From: Microcosmobacter mediterraneus | GTDB lineage: Bacteria > Bacteroidota > Bacteroidia > Flavobacteriales > Flavobacteriaceae | NCBI RefSeq assembly: GCF_031846265.1 | Contig: NZ_JAVRIA010000001.1 | Coordinates: 558,001 to 622,000, forward strand | Length of the DNA: 64,000 nucleotides | Direction: 5' to 3' | Shown here: in pieces, positions 35,867-44,833 of the stretch | Numbering within the stretch: the stretch's first letter is position 1 | Layout of the letters: every line of letters begins with the position of its first letter | Notes under the pieces: model-generated | Told to the model about the DNA's origin: nothing | What the model saw: only the letters and a program-made list of their open reading frames with translations | Databases searched by the model: none | Made by a program: the position numbers and the translations under genes

Positions 35867-37102
35867 TTATTTAGCTCTCAAATTACGCATACGTTCTAAT
35901 AGTGTAGGATGAGAGTAATGCATAAAAACATAGGCAGGATGAGGTGTAAGGTTACTTAGACTATTTTTGGATAGCTTTTTTAAACCAGAAATAAGAGGCT
36001 CAGCCTTATACGTATTTTTAGCATAGTCATCGGCTTGGTATTCAAATTTACGAGATAAGTAATTCATAGCTAATCCTGTAAGTTCAGAAATAGGTGAGTA
36101 GAGTAATCCAAAAGCGATTAATCCAACATGAAAGCTAGGAATTTCAACACCAAGCGCATTAGGTAGTAAAGGATTTGAAATAAATATAGAGAGTATAAAC
36201 AATGTTAACCCAGTAAGAAGAATAGATGAAATAAGATTAAAAATAATATGCTTACGTTTATAATGACCAACTTCGTGAGCCAATACCGCAACAATCTCTT
36301 CATCATTAAGATCATTAACTAGAGTATCATATAAAGTAACTCTTTTTTCCTTTCCAAAACCAGAAAAATAGGCGTTAGCTTTAGTACTACGTTTAGAGCC
36401 ATCGATAACAAAAATATTTTTCAGATTAAAGCCAACTGTTTTAGCATAATCAGCAATTTTAGTTCTTAATTCGCCATCTTCTAGAGGTGTTTGTTTATTA
36501 AATAAAGGTACAATCAGCTTAGAGTAAAACATGTTCATAAACACGGTAAATACAGTTACCAAAGCCCAAGCATAGAGCCAAAATTGTTCTTGGGTAAGCT
36601 CATAAAACCAAATAATTAAAGCTAGTAGTCCACCTCCTAAAACAGCAGACATTATTAGTCCTTTTACTTTATCTACAACAAAAGTTTTCTTTGTGGTTTT
36701 GTTAAACCCAAATTGTTCTTCTATGACAAAGGTTCTGTAATAAGAAAATGGAGTAGATATGATATCACTACCAAGCATTATAATTCCGAAGAAGATTAGC
36801 GCAATTAGTATTGGATTATCCGAGTAGCCTCTAGCAATGTTATCTACATACTCAAATCCATCTAGAAATAGAAATCCTAAAGTTAATACTACAGAAAATA
36901 ATGAACTCCAAATGCCAAATCTATAGTTTGTTGCTTTGTAATCTTGTGATTTCGAATAGGCTTCTTCATCATAAACATCGTCTAAAATTTCTGGAATAGG
37001 ATCATTATAATGTTTAGCGTTCAATGCATTTAGAACCTTGTCTTTGATAAAATTAATTACAATAATTCCGATGATGATATAAAATAGAGTTGTAGAAGTC
37101 AT
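35867..37102 (-). CDS. M48 family membrane metalloprotease (Ste24/CAAX type)
   Basis: A 411-residue zinc protease with about seven membrane helices. The zinc-binding HExxH motif is in AVLAHEVGHYKRKH, and the third ligand lies in LSRKFEYQADDYAK (Glu in FEYQAD). It matches the Ste24-like subgroup with a large membrane part, for which bacterial roles in protein quality control are suspected. The start at 37102 (MTSTTLFYIIIGI) is preferred over the upstream codon at 37171, which would extend into the methyltransferase gene. Four base pairs separate it from that gene. Confidence 0.9.
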   Translation of the reverse strand: MTSTTLFYIIIGIIVINFIKDKVLNALNAKHYNDPIPEILDDVYDEEAYSKSQDYKATNYRFGIWSSLFSVVLTLGFLFLDGFEYVDNIARGYSDNPILIALIFFGIIMLGSDIISTPFSYYRTFVIEEQFGFNKTTKKTFVVDKVKGLIMSAVLGGGLLALIIWFYELTQEQFWLYAWALVTVFTVFMNMFYSKLIVPLFNKQTPLEDGELRTKIADYAKTVGFNLKNIFVIDGSKRSTKANAYFSGFGKEKRVTLYDTLVNDLNDEEIVAVLAHEVGHYKRKHIIFNLISSILLTGLTLFILSIFISNPLLPNALGVEIPSFHVGLIAFGLLYSPISELTGLAMNYLSRKFEYQADDYAKNTYKAEPLISGLKKLSKNSLSNLTPHPAYVFMHYSHPTLLERMRNLRAK

Positions 37103-37106
37103 AAAA

Positions 37107-37907
37107 TTAATGTGGTAATTCGCGTTGTCTAACGGCTTCAAAAATAAGAATTCCAGCAGCAACAGAAACATTCATTGAATCTATTACACCTTGCATGGGA
37201 ATAATGATATTTTGCGTTGATGCTTTTAGCCATTCTTCGGTTAGTCCTGTAGCTTCTGTGCCAACAACAATTGCTGAAGGCTTAGTGTAATTTTGTGAAG
37301 TATAATTTTCAGAAGCTTGAAGCGCTGCACAAAAGATTGCAATACTATTTGATTGTAGATAATTAATGATGTCTTCTGAAGTTCCAGTTGCAATTGGGTT
37401 AGTAAACACACAACCAACGCTAGATCGTATAATATTAGGATTATACAAATCACTTTTTGGGTTGGCAATAATAACAGCATCGACGTTTGCTGCATCAGCA
37501 GTTCTTAATAGAGCTCCAACGTTTCCAGGTTTTTCAGGTGCTTCGGTAACTAATATTAAAGGATTTGTATTATTAAAGTTCAATTCTGAAAGTGTATGAT
37601 CTTTAGATAGAGCAACTGCAATAACACCTTCTGTGGTATCTCTATGCGCTATTTTTTGATAAACCTCTTTTGAGATTTCTATAACATCTGTTGTATATTT
37701 TGATAAGGATTCAGCCTCACTTTTAGAACATAAATCAGGATTGAATAATAGTGTTTCAATAGTATAACCACCTTTTATAGCTAAGGATAATTCGCGCTTA
37801 CCTTCGATTAAAAAAGTACCAGATTGTTTACGTGTTTTAGATTTTTCTTTGAGCTGAATTAATTGCTTTATTAAGGGGTTTTGTTTACTAGTAATTACTT
37901 TATTCAT
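37107..37907 (-). CDS. SPOUT-class RNA 2'-O-methyltransferase (TrmH/SpoU family)
   Basis: A 266-residue methyltransferase. The N-terminal substrate-binding domain (ITSKQNPLIKQLIQLKEKSKTRKQSGTFLIEGKRE) precedes the SPOUT domain with the three SpoU motifs: APEKPGNVGALLRTADAANVDAV, VVGTEATGLTEEW and IIPMQGVIDSMNVSVAAGILIFE. The last one forms the knot that binds SAM. The target, probably a ribose in rRNA, cannot be told. The start at 37907 (MNKVITSKQ) fits the family better than the codon at 37937. A -7 box lies about 55 bp upstream. Confidence 0.9.
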   Translation of the reverse strand: MNKVITSKQNPLIKQLIQLKEKSKTRKQSGTFLIEGKRELSLAIKGGYTIETLLFNPDLCSKSEAESLSKYTTDVIEISKEVYQKIAHRDTTEGVIAVALSKDHTLSELNFNNTNPLILVTEAPEKPGNVGALLRTADAANVDAVIIANPKSDLYNPNIIRSSVGCVFTNPIATGTSEDIINYLQSNSIAIFCAALQASENYTSQNYTKPSAIVVGTEATGLTEEWLKASTQNIIIPMQGVIDSMNVSVAAGILIFEAVRQRELPH

Positions 37908-37961
37908 GAAAAGAAATATATCTTTATTAGGTAACAAAAAGATTTTTGCTGTAACTTGTTA

Positions 37962-37969
37962 CAAAGGTA
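37962..37969 (-). promoter_or_regulatory. -7 box upstream of the SPOUT methyltransferase
   Basis: On the minus strand the sequence is TACCTTTG, matching TAnnTTTG. The implied start of transcription is near 37956, giving a leader of about 50 nt before 37907. Confidence 0.5.
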
Positions 37970-38061
37970 AGTAACTGAATTAATAAAATGTACTAACTTT
38001 TTTTACCAAATATTAAGACTTACGTATTAAAAAAGATTATTTTATATTGTTAAATATAAAA

Positions 38062-40992
38062 ATGCCTTTCATGAAATTAAAACTACTTTTTGTTGGTATT
38101 ATATTATGTATTTATAGCCAATCTACAGCGCAAATTGCTAATCAGCCACCAAACATTCAAGTTTGTGAAGATGTTGACAATTCTTGGGAAGTAACTGGTT
38201 TTGCCACATTTGATTTAACAATAAATGAAGATATTATAACAGATGGTAATACAACAAGTGTTTTTGTTAGATATTTTGAGACACAAGAAGATGCTAATAA
38301 TTTTACAAATAGCATTGTTGCGCCATGGGATTATGAGAGTAATAGCACAACAATCTATGTTAGAGTAAGCGAATCAGGAACCGCAAATTTTGCAACGACT
38401 TCATTTTTTATACAGGTATTAGAGCCACCATTTGCTAGCGATACGGAGCATATTGTTTGTGATGAAGATGGTGTATCAGATGGTATTACTACTTTAAATA
38501 CAGAGGAGATTAATACATGGCCTTCAGATATTGATGCGATCTTTTATTTTACAGAAGAGGATGCTGAAAATGAAACAAATGCTATACCTCAATTCTTTCA
38601 GAACTTAGTTCCAAACAACGATATCATTTACTATAGGATTAATGAAGGCATATGCTATGATATTGCTTCTGTTTACTTGAATATCAATACGTTTCCAGAT
38701 GTAGATCCTATTACACCTTATGAAGTTTGTGAAGCTAATTCGGATGGAATAGCTTTATTTTATTTAGATTCTAAAATACCTGAAATTTCTCAGAATGGCG
38801 ATTATTTTATTACGTTTTATGAAACTTTAGAATTGGCAGAAAATGGTTCTTTTAATGATCGTCTTCCTTCTGAATATGAGAATATTTCCAATCCGCAAAC
38901 TATATATGCTAGAGTTTTTAATACTGGAGGATGTGTTAGCATATTTCCTTTTGATTTAGTAGTTAATGATGCTATAACTCCAGAGATCAATACTATTCCA
39001 ACACAATCATTTTGTCCTACAGAATTAGGCCCTGTAGATTTAACAACCTACGAAGCACAATTGGTAGACGATGCAAGCAACTTAACAATCACCTATTACA
39101 CAGATGTTTTAGAGTTAATTTCAGCGACTAATCCTATTGCTGACCCAACTAATTTTCCTTTAACCCTTGAACCCATCGAGGTTTTTATTAGAATAGACGA
39201 TGATTTGTCTGAGTGTTATAGTATTACAAGTATAGACTTTAATTTTAATGCACCTTGCGAGGTGTCTTGCAGTGAAGCTTTTGATGTTACTTTTTGTCAA
39301 CCTGCCAACGATATGTTCTTCACATTTTCTAGCGTTGATGGATCGCCTTTAACTTTAGAAATTGTAGAAGGCACTATTTATACGTTTGGTTCTAATTCTG
39401 GTTATATTATTGTTAAGGATTCTGATGGCACCGAGTTATATAACGGTTCAGGCACACCAACTGCAACAAATCATATAAGTGATTTGGCAGGGTTGGTATT
39501 TCAATCTACAGGTAGTTTGCTAACCTTTGAATTTTATTCCGATTTGAATCGATGTGACCAAGATCCAGAAATAAATATACCTTTAGACATTAATGTGTAT
39601 TGCAGTGAAGATGTTGGGTTGATTCAGCTAAGTGCGTTTTTAGATGAAAATACGAATGGCGTATTTGATAATACAGAATCAAATTATACACGTGGAACTT
39701 TTATTTATGAAAAAAATGGAGATGGAAATGAAGTACAAATTACGTCATCCACAGGAGAAGGTACTATTGTCTCAAATAATGCTTCAGATACGTATGAAAT
39801 AGCTTATGAGTTGTTTCCAGATAATGAAAATTGCTTTGATATAACTACTGCTAGCTTTAGTAATATTAGCGTAGATACAGGTAATACAATATCTGTTGAT
39901 TTCCCTGTAACTGAAATTATAAGTTGCGAGGACTTGTCTTTAAATCTAATTAATTCTCAAGAGCCACCTAGACCAGGATTTACGTATAAGAATTTTATCA
40001 TTTTAGCTAATGAAGGCACCTCAGATATTGCTAGTGGTACCATAGAATTTGTTAGAGACCCATTCCTGCAATCTCTTATTGTAAATACCAATAATCCTGG
40101 CTATTCTACGGTTAATACAGGAACAGGTTTTACTTTAAATTTCACAAATTTACAAGCGGGATCTGAGGCGTTAATAGAAGTAGTGATGACCTGTTCACCT
40201 TCAGTAGATTTAGGAACAATTGTTGAAAATACAGTGAGCTATATTACAGATGGAAATGATGCCAATAGTGATAATAACTCCTCTAGTTTATCTGAAGAAG
40301 TTATAGGCTCTTATGATCCTAACGATAAAATGGAATCTCATGGCCCAAGAATCATATATGATGACTTTCTTAATTCAGACGAGTGGTTGTATTATACTAT
40401 ACGCTTTCAAAATTTAGGAACTGCAGATGCCATTTTTATTAGAATAGAAGATGAATTAAATGCTCAATTAGATGAAGATACTTTTCAGATGATTCGTTCC
40501 AGCCATGATTACACAGTGACAAGAACAGGAACTAGCTTAGAGTGGTTTTTTGATCAAATATTCTTACCAGCAGAACAAGATGATGAAGAAGGCAGTCATG
40601 GTTATGTCTATTTCAAAATAAAACCAAAATCAGGTTATGCAATTGGAGATATTATACCTAATACTGCGTCTATATATTTCGATTTTAATGAAGCTGTAGT
40701 TACAAATATGTATGAAAGTGAATTTGTAGAAGATCCGCTTTCTATTAATGAGTTTAGTGCTTTAGATTTTTCGTTTTATCCTAATCCTGCAAGTACTATT
40801 CTTAATTTAGAATTTAGCACAGAAGATCATAAAAGTATTGATATTATTGATATACAAGGAAAACGCGTGTTATCAAATACAACAAATCTAAGATCAAAAA
40901 AGATCAATATCTCACAATTAGAAAAAGGTATGTATTTTTTGCAAGTTACTGCTAATACTAATAGAATAACCCGAAAGTTAATATTAGAATAA
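38062..40992 (+). CDS. large T9SS-secreted surface protein
   Basis: A 976-residue secreted protein. The signal peptide is clear (FMKLKLLFVGIILCIYSQSTAQ); the ATG at 38062 or the one at 38071 is the likely start. The N-terminal two thirds hold repeated Ig-like segments of about 90 residues with paired cysteines (QVCEDVDNSWE, HIVCDEDGVSDG, YEVCEANSDG). Residues about 755-890 form a conserved domain (GSYDPNDKMESHGP to YFDFNEAVVTN, as in DUF7619). The end (FSFYPNPASTILNLEF ... GMYFLQVTANTNRITRKLILE) is a T9SS type A sorting domain. It is likely an adhesin or structural surface protein. Confidence 0.82.
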   Translation: MPFMKLKLLFVGIILCIYSQSTAQIANQPPNIQVCEDVDNSWEVTGFATFDLTINEDIITDGNTTSVFVRYFETQEDANNFTNSIVAPWDYESNSTTIYVRVSESGTANFATTSFFIQVLEPPFASDTEHIVCDEDGVSDGITTLNTEEINTWPSDIDAIFYFTEEDAENETNAIPQFFQNLVPNNDIIYYRINEGICYDIASVYLNINTFPDVDPITPYEVCEANSDGIALFYLDSKIPEISQNGDYFITFYETLELAENGSFNDRLPSEYENISNPQTIYARVFNTGGCVSIFPFDLVVNDAITPEINTIPTQSFCPTELGPVDLTTYEAQLVDDASNLTITYYTDVLELISATNPIADPTNFPLTLEPIEVFIRIDDDLSECYSITSIDFNFNAPCEVSCSEAFDVTFCQPANDMFFTFSSVDGSPLTLEIVEGTIYTFGSNSGYIIVKDSDGTELYNGSGTPTATNHISDLAGLVFQSTGSLLTFEFYSDLNRCDQDPEINIPLDINVYCSEDVGLIQLSAFLDENTNGVFDNTESNYTRGTFIYEKNGDGNEVQITSSTGEGTIVSNNASDTYEIAYELFPDNENCFDITTASFSNISVDTGNTISVDFPVTEIISCEDLSLNLINSQEPPRPGFTYKNFIILANEGTSDIASGTIEFVRDPFLQSLIVNTNNPGYSTVNTGTGFTLNFTNLQAGSEALIEVVMTCSPSVDLGTIVENTVSYITDGNDANSDNNSSSLSEEVIGSYDPNDKMESHGPRIIYDDFLNSDEWLYYTIRFQNLGTADAIFIRIEDELNAQLDEDTFQMIRSSHDYTVTRTGTSLEWFFDQIFLPAEQDDEEGSHGYVYFKIKPKSGYAIGDIIPNTASIYFDFNEAVVTNMYESEFVEDPLSINEFSALDFSFYPNPASTILNLEFSTEDHKSIDIIDIQGKRVLSNTTNLRSKKINISQLEKGMYFLQVTANTNRITRKLILE

Positions 40993-41080
40993 GAGCATAT
41001 AAAAACTTTATATAATACTTAAAATTACGTTTTGTAATTTATCAAACTTATTTTCGTCAAATAGCAAAAAATAATATACC

Positions 41081-41872
41081 ATGAGAAGAGTACTTTCTTT
41101 ATTTAGCCTTTTACTAGTAATTACATCGTGTAAAGATAAACCAGTTCAATCTCCTGTTGATTATAAAGAAGAACCTGCTGAAATTACAACAAGCATATAT
41201 CCTGAAACTATTAGTAAAATAATGAAAGCACATGGAGGATTAGATGCATGGACAAAAGCAAATACTCTTGTGTTTGCCATGGAGAATCCTGAAGGTATAG
41301 AGACGACCACAACCGACTTAAAATCTAGAAAATCTTTAATTGAAACTGAAGCTTTTAAAATAGGTTTTGATGGAACTAACGTTTGGTTAGATCAAGACAC
41401 AGAAGTCTATAAAGGCAATCCTAAATTTTACTATAACCTTATGTTCTATTTCTATGCGATGCCCTTTGTACTGGCAGATGATGGAATTACTTATACAGAA
41501 ACTGAACCTTTGGTTTTTGAAGGTAAATCGTATCCAGGAATTAATATTTCTTATGGTGAAGGTGTTGGTGAATCTCCAGACGATGAGTATGTTTTGTATT
41601 ACAATCCAGAAACCTATAAAATGGAATGGTTAGGTTATACAGTCACTTATTTTAGTAAAGAAAAAAGTAAAGATTGGCATTTTATAAAATATCATGAATG
41701 GGAAACTCTCCAAGGATTAAAATTACCTAAAACCTTGCAATGGTATAATAATGATGGTTTTGAGATAAAGGATATGCGCAATGCTGCTGAATTTATAAAC
41801 ACAAGTGTTAACGTAAATGCTAATGATGATATGTTTTATGCTAAACCTGAACGTGCAAAAATTATAGAGTAA
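41081..41872 (+). CDS. lipoprotein of unknown function (DUF6503-like)
   Basis: A 263-residue lipoprotein: signal LSLFSLLLVITSC, then a mature domain beginning YPETISKIMKAHGGLDAWTKANTLVFAME. The AHGGLxxW start and the repeated beta strands (FDGTNVWLDQDTEVYKGNP, VLYYNPETYKMEWLGYTVTYF) remind me of LolA-like folded outer-membrane proteins of the DUF6503 group. The function is unknown. It is 2 bp from ytxJ and probably co-transcribed. A weak promoter-like pair (TTTG 41031-41034 and TATTTTCG 41049-41056) lies upstream. Confidence 0.65.
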   Translation: MRRVLSLFSLLLVITSCKDKPVQSPVDYKEEPAEITTSIYPETISKIMKAHGGLDAWTKANTLVFAMENPEGIETTTTDLKSRKSLIETEAFKIGFDGTNVWLDQDTEVYKGNPKFYYNLMFYFYAMPFVLADDGITYTETEPLVFEGKSYPGINISYGEGVGESPDDEYVLYYNPETYKMEWLGYTVTYFSKEKSKDWHFIKYHEWETLQGLKLPKTLQWYNNDGFEIKDMRNAAEFINTSVNVNANDDMFYAKPERAKIIE

Positions 41873-41874
41873 TT

Positions 41875-42273
41875 ATGGGATTAATCAATAAACTATTTGG
41901 GACTTCGAGTGCCTCAGCCACCAATAAAGAAGAAAAAGTGTTGCCTTGGATAGCATTAACCACCATTGGGCAATTGTCTTCAATAGAAGAGAAGTCTAAA
42001 ACAAAAACTCAGGTAATTTTTAAGCATTCTACACGTTGCGGAATTAGTAGAATGGTCATGAATCAGTTTACTGCTGCTTACAATTTAGAAGATGCTAATG
42101 TAGACTTGTATTATTTAGATTTATTAAGCTACAGAGAAGTATCTAATGAAGTAGGTTATAAATTTCAAGTGATGCACCAGTCGCCACAACTCCTTATTAT
42201 TAAAAATGGTGTTACGGTTGCTCATGCCTCGCATGGTGCTATCAATGAAATAGATTTACAGCGTTTTAATTAG
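41875..42273 (+). CDS. ytxJ: bacillithiol system redox-active protein YtxJ
   Basis: A 132-residue thioredoxin-fold protein without signal peptide. The active site is in KHSTRCGISRMVMNQF: a single cysteine (CGIS) at the position of the first CxxC cysteine. The cis-proline region is MHQSPQLLIIKNG. This combination marks the YtxJ (DUF2847) family, a monothiol bacilliredoxin-like protein of bacillithiol users. Its presence suggests the host uses bacillithiol. It follows the lipoprotein gene directly and is followed by a terminator. Confidence 0.85.
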   Translation: MGLINKLFGTSSASATNKEEKVLPWIALTTIGQLSSIEEKSKTKTQVIFKHSTRCGISRMVMNQFTAAYNLEDANVDLYYLDLLSYREVSNEVGYKFQVMHQSPQLLIIKNGVTVAHASHGAINEIDLQRFN

Positions 42274-42309
42274 TATTTAGTAAAAGTTTTAACAAAAGCT
42301 ACTTTAATA

Positions 42310-42342
42310 AAAACTCCCAATATAATTTGGGAGTTTTTTATA
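42310..42342 (+). terminator. terminator after ytxJ
   Basis: Perfect 10-bp stem (42310-42319 with 42328-42337), 8-nt loop, T run. The stem sequence AAACTCCCAA recurs at the terminator near 43620 on the other side of the accessory gene. Confidence 0.85.
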
Positions 42343-42496
42343 TACTATGTATAAAGTCGTTAATAAGTAGTTATAAGTATTGTATTTAAACTATTGATAT
42401 ACAGGTTTTAAAAAGCTAACTTCGCTTAACTAGCGATAACATCAATTTAAAACTGAAGTTATCTAAGTATCGTGTTTAATTTAACAAACCAAGAAA

Positions 42497-43465
42497 ATGA
42501 GTAATAAAATTTTTGATGTAGAAGAATTTGAAAATCTTAATGGACCGCAAATCCAACAATTAGGAAACACTATATATCAAAGATTTGCCCAAAAAAGAAA
42601 TTATTATCACCAATCTCGAAATAGCCAATTTGTTAGCCCTCAAGATTGGGATGAACTTAATAAAGTGATTACTGAATTTGATACAAAATTCAATAATTGG
42701 AATAGGACTTGGGGAAATACTTCAAGACAACAAAACTCACAAGCTTTTATAAATTATTTCAATCAAATTCTTCCAGAATATGAAAAGATGGATGAGATAA
42801 TTGAAAAAGTTCGCCCAAAATATGAGCATAGTGAACCAGTTGAAGAACTTAAGCAGGAAATATTGGCTAAAGTTGATTCTGACTTGGCAAATTTAGCCAA
42901 CAACTTTGAACTTCAAATATCAGAAGGAATTCAGAATCTAATTGATTTGAAGGCTGAATATAAACTGCAAGACACTTTTGCTGTATCTGTAAAAAAAGAA
43001 AAAGATGCTGCTAATACTGAACGAAAAATATATCTTGGTTTGTTTATTGCATCAGTATTTCTAATACCTACTTTCTTATTAATATCCTTCACAGTAGACA
43101 AACTAAATGCTTTGGACATATCACTTCAATGGTCAGTTAGAATTACTATATCAGTTACATTGGGATTGCTCTCACTTTTCTTCTTCAATCAATATAGAGT
43201 GAGCAGACTGATTTTATTGAAATACACACACCTAAACAATTTCATTGGTGGAGGAGCAACTTTTATCTCAGAACTTATTGGACTGAATGAAGACTCGAAA
43301 AGAGATGTCAATAAAAAATTAGCAAATATGTTTATCGAAATTGATGACTTAATGAATAGCATAAGGAGAAGTAAACATCCAAGTGAGAAAGCTATGGATT
43401 CTGCTAATAAATTAATTGATTCAGTAACTAAAGGAGCTACTGAAATAACAAAAGCCGTTAAATAA
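42497..43465 (+). CDS. two-helix membrane protein of unknown function
   Basis: A 322-residue protein I do not recognise. The N-terminal 170 residues are soluble and mostly helical, Gln/Asn-rich (RFAQKRNYYHQSRNSQF, PEYEKMDEIIEKVRPKYE) with likely coiled coils. Two membrane helices follow (about residues 178-199 and 212-234, separated by a 12-residue loop), then about 85 residues, again helical (TFISELIGLNEDSKRDVNKKLANMFIEIDDL). There is no signal peptide. It is bounded by a terminator upstream and a fold-back element downstream, and its codon use looks a little different from the genes around it. A membrane-tethered effector or accessory function is possible, but there is no direct evidence. 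Confidence 0.65.
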   Translation: MSNKIFDVEEFENLNGPQIQQLGNTIYQRFAQKRNYYHQSRNSQFVSPQDWDELNKVITEFDTKFNNWNRTWGNTSRQQNSQAFINYFNQILPEYEKMDEIIEKVRPKYEHSEPVEELKQEILAKVDSDLANLANNFELQISEGIQNLIDLKAEYKLQDTFAVSVKKEKDAANTERKIYLGLFIASVFLIPTFLLISFTVDKLNALDISLQWSVRITISVTLGLLSLFFFNQYRVSRLILLKYTHLNNFIGGGATFISELIGLNEDSKRDVNKKLANMFIEIDDLMNSIRRSKHPSEKAMDSANKLIDSVTKGATEITKAVK

Positions 43466-43484
43466 AAAAACTAAACACAACAAT

Positions 43485-43608
43485 AGCTATAAGTAATTAC
43501 TTGTTCTCGCCTACTTTGGAAATTCCGAAGGAATTTCCAACTTGGTGTGTACTTGCAAAGTTAAGTACTAAACCACGCAACTACTCATAGCCGAGACCGT
43601 TAAGCGAA
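43485..43608 (+). repeat. fold-back element (REP/attC-like)
   Basis: A roughly 120-bp segment full of nested inverted repeats. The outer arms are 43486-43500 and 43577-43591 (12 of 15 positions pair, the rest would be G-U). An inner perfect 11-bp stem is 43516-43526 with 43530-43540 around the loop GAA, and a third stem pairs GTACTT (43549-43554) with AAGTAC (43563-43568). The 3' end reads CCGAGACCGTTAAGC; GTTAAGC fits the integron core GTTRRRY. From memory, very similar sequences occur in many copies in flavobacterial genomes. It has no open frame of note. Confidence 0.7.
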
Positions 43609-43622
43609 ACTCAAAAAATAAA

Positions 43623-43646
43623 CTCCCAAGCTGTCTTGGGAGCTTT
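43623..43646 (-). terminator. terminator for the convergent lipoprotein gene
   Basis: An 8-bp perfect stem (43623-43630 with 43635-43642), loop CTGT. T residues follow on the plus strand (CTTTTA); on the minus strand the trailing bases TTTATTTTTTGAG also give a T-rich tail, so it likely serves the gene at 43652-44833. Confidence 0.65.
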
Positions 43647-43651
43647 TATAC

Positions 43652-44833
43652 TTAGCCATTAAAGCTATAGCTGTTTAAGATCTGTTTGAGTTGGCGTTTT
43701 ATATCTTCTCCAGTATCAAACACCATTTGCTCATTACTTGGAAAACGAATAGGTCTTTGCCTAATGAGTTTTCTATCAATTTGCTGTAAAGCACGTCTGT
43801 CTCCACGAACAGTGGCATACCTGTTTTCAAAAATAAACTGGCTGTCTATTGGAAAACGTTCTAATACTTGGTTTGTTTTTAAATCTTCATAAACAACTCT
43901 AGCAATAACCTGAGTTGCTTTATGCTGGTTAAACTTAAATAAACGTGCTTTGGCAGTAATAATCTTATCTACTTTTACATCATTACCAAGGCTATCCTTT
44001 ACAACATTACCATTATCATCTAATAGGTATTCCCAACCATCTATTACTTGTCTTTGGCGCAACACTTGTTGCTCAAAGATGCGTTCTGGAGATATGTTAA
44101 TGCGTTGTAATTTTAGTTGCATGGCATAGTCATAGACTTTGTCGTCATTAGTATTAGCATGATACACAGTCCAAAAATCGTTTAGACCATAAGTATCAAA
44201 ATCTAATAGCTCTTGTTCTAAGCGTTGTGGTAGTATTTGATTGGTCTCATTGACTATAGAAACATGCACGTAATCTGTTCCTTTTTCATGAGCTTCTGTA
44301 ATAAGCGCTCTAACGTCTTCAAAATTAGGGTTTATACCTTCTACATAAGAGAAGATAGCATGTGCTTCTCTAGCCAAGTATTTATCAACGTCGTCTAAAA
44401 GCGTAATGCCTTTATCCATTAAATAGTCAGAGGCTTTAAATCTATAATTTACGATGTCTTGCGTTATGTCTTTAAACTCTAAATTGATGTATTTGTTACC
44501 TAACTTTAAAGGTAATACTGGTTTAATGGCATTTTGGCGCGCTTCCATATCTAAATAGATATTAAAAATACGCTTGTAATGTTCTGGATTGCCATCTTTT
44601 TCTAAGTGTGCTATAGTTTGTAAATCTTCTGCTACAACTTTGTAATAGGCATCTTGTAGCATGTTTACATACACTTGTTTACGCTTCTTGTCCTTATTGC
44701 GCTCTAATTTTTTTAAAGCGTTAGTAATGGCTTGATCGTAGTTTCCAGAATGTAATTGTTTTTCAATTTGTTTCTTTCCAACACATGATACAAGCACAGA
44801 AAGGACAACTAAAAGGAGTACTGTTTTTTTCAT
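43652..44833 (-). CDS. conserved lipoprotein of unknown function
   Basis: A 393-residue lipoprotein: signal VLLLVVLSVLVSC, then a mature helical N-terminal part with a TPR-like start (IEKQLHSGNYDQAITNALKKLERNKDKKR) and a region around residues 170-390 with beta-rich segments (VSIVNETNQILPQRLEQELLDF, ATQVIARVVYEDLKTNQVLERFPIDSQFIFENRYATVRGDRRAL). I recognise it only as a conserved flavobacterial hypothetical; no enzyme motif is visible. It would sit in the periplasm, attached to a membrane. Monocistronic, with a terminator at its 3' end. Confidence 0.65.
   Translation of the reverse strand: MKKTVLLLVVLSVLVSCVGKKQIEKQLHSGNYDQAITNALKKLERNKDKKRKQVYVNMLQDAYYKVVAEDLQTIAHLEKDGNPEHYKRIFNIYLDMEARQNAIKPVLPLKLGNKYINLEFKDITQDIVNYRFKASDYLMDKGITLLDDVDKYLAREAHAIFSYVEGINPNFEDVRALITEAHEKGTDYVHVSIVNETNQILPQRLEQELLDFDTYGLNDFWTVYHANTNDDKVYDYAMQLKLQRINISPERIFEQQVLRQRQVIDGWEYLLDDNGNVVKDSLGNDVKVDKIITAKARLFKFNQHKATQVIARVVYEDLKTNQVLERFPIDSQFIFENRYATVRGDRRALQQIDRKLIRQRPIRFPSNEQMVFDTGEDIKRQLKQILNSYSFNG

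Noticed and set aside
42421..43608. Complete integron cassette array
   Set aside because: There is only one attC-like element, no integrase gene and no tandem cassettes, and the 10-bp repeat at the other end is inverted rather than direct.
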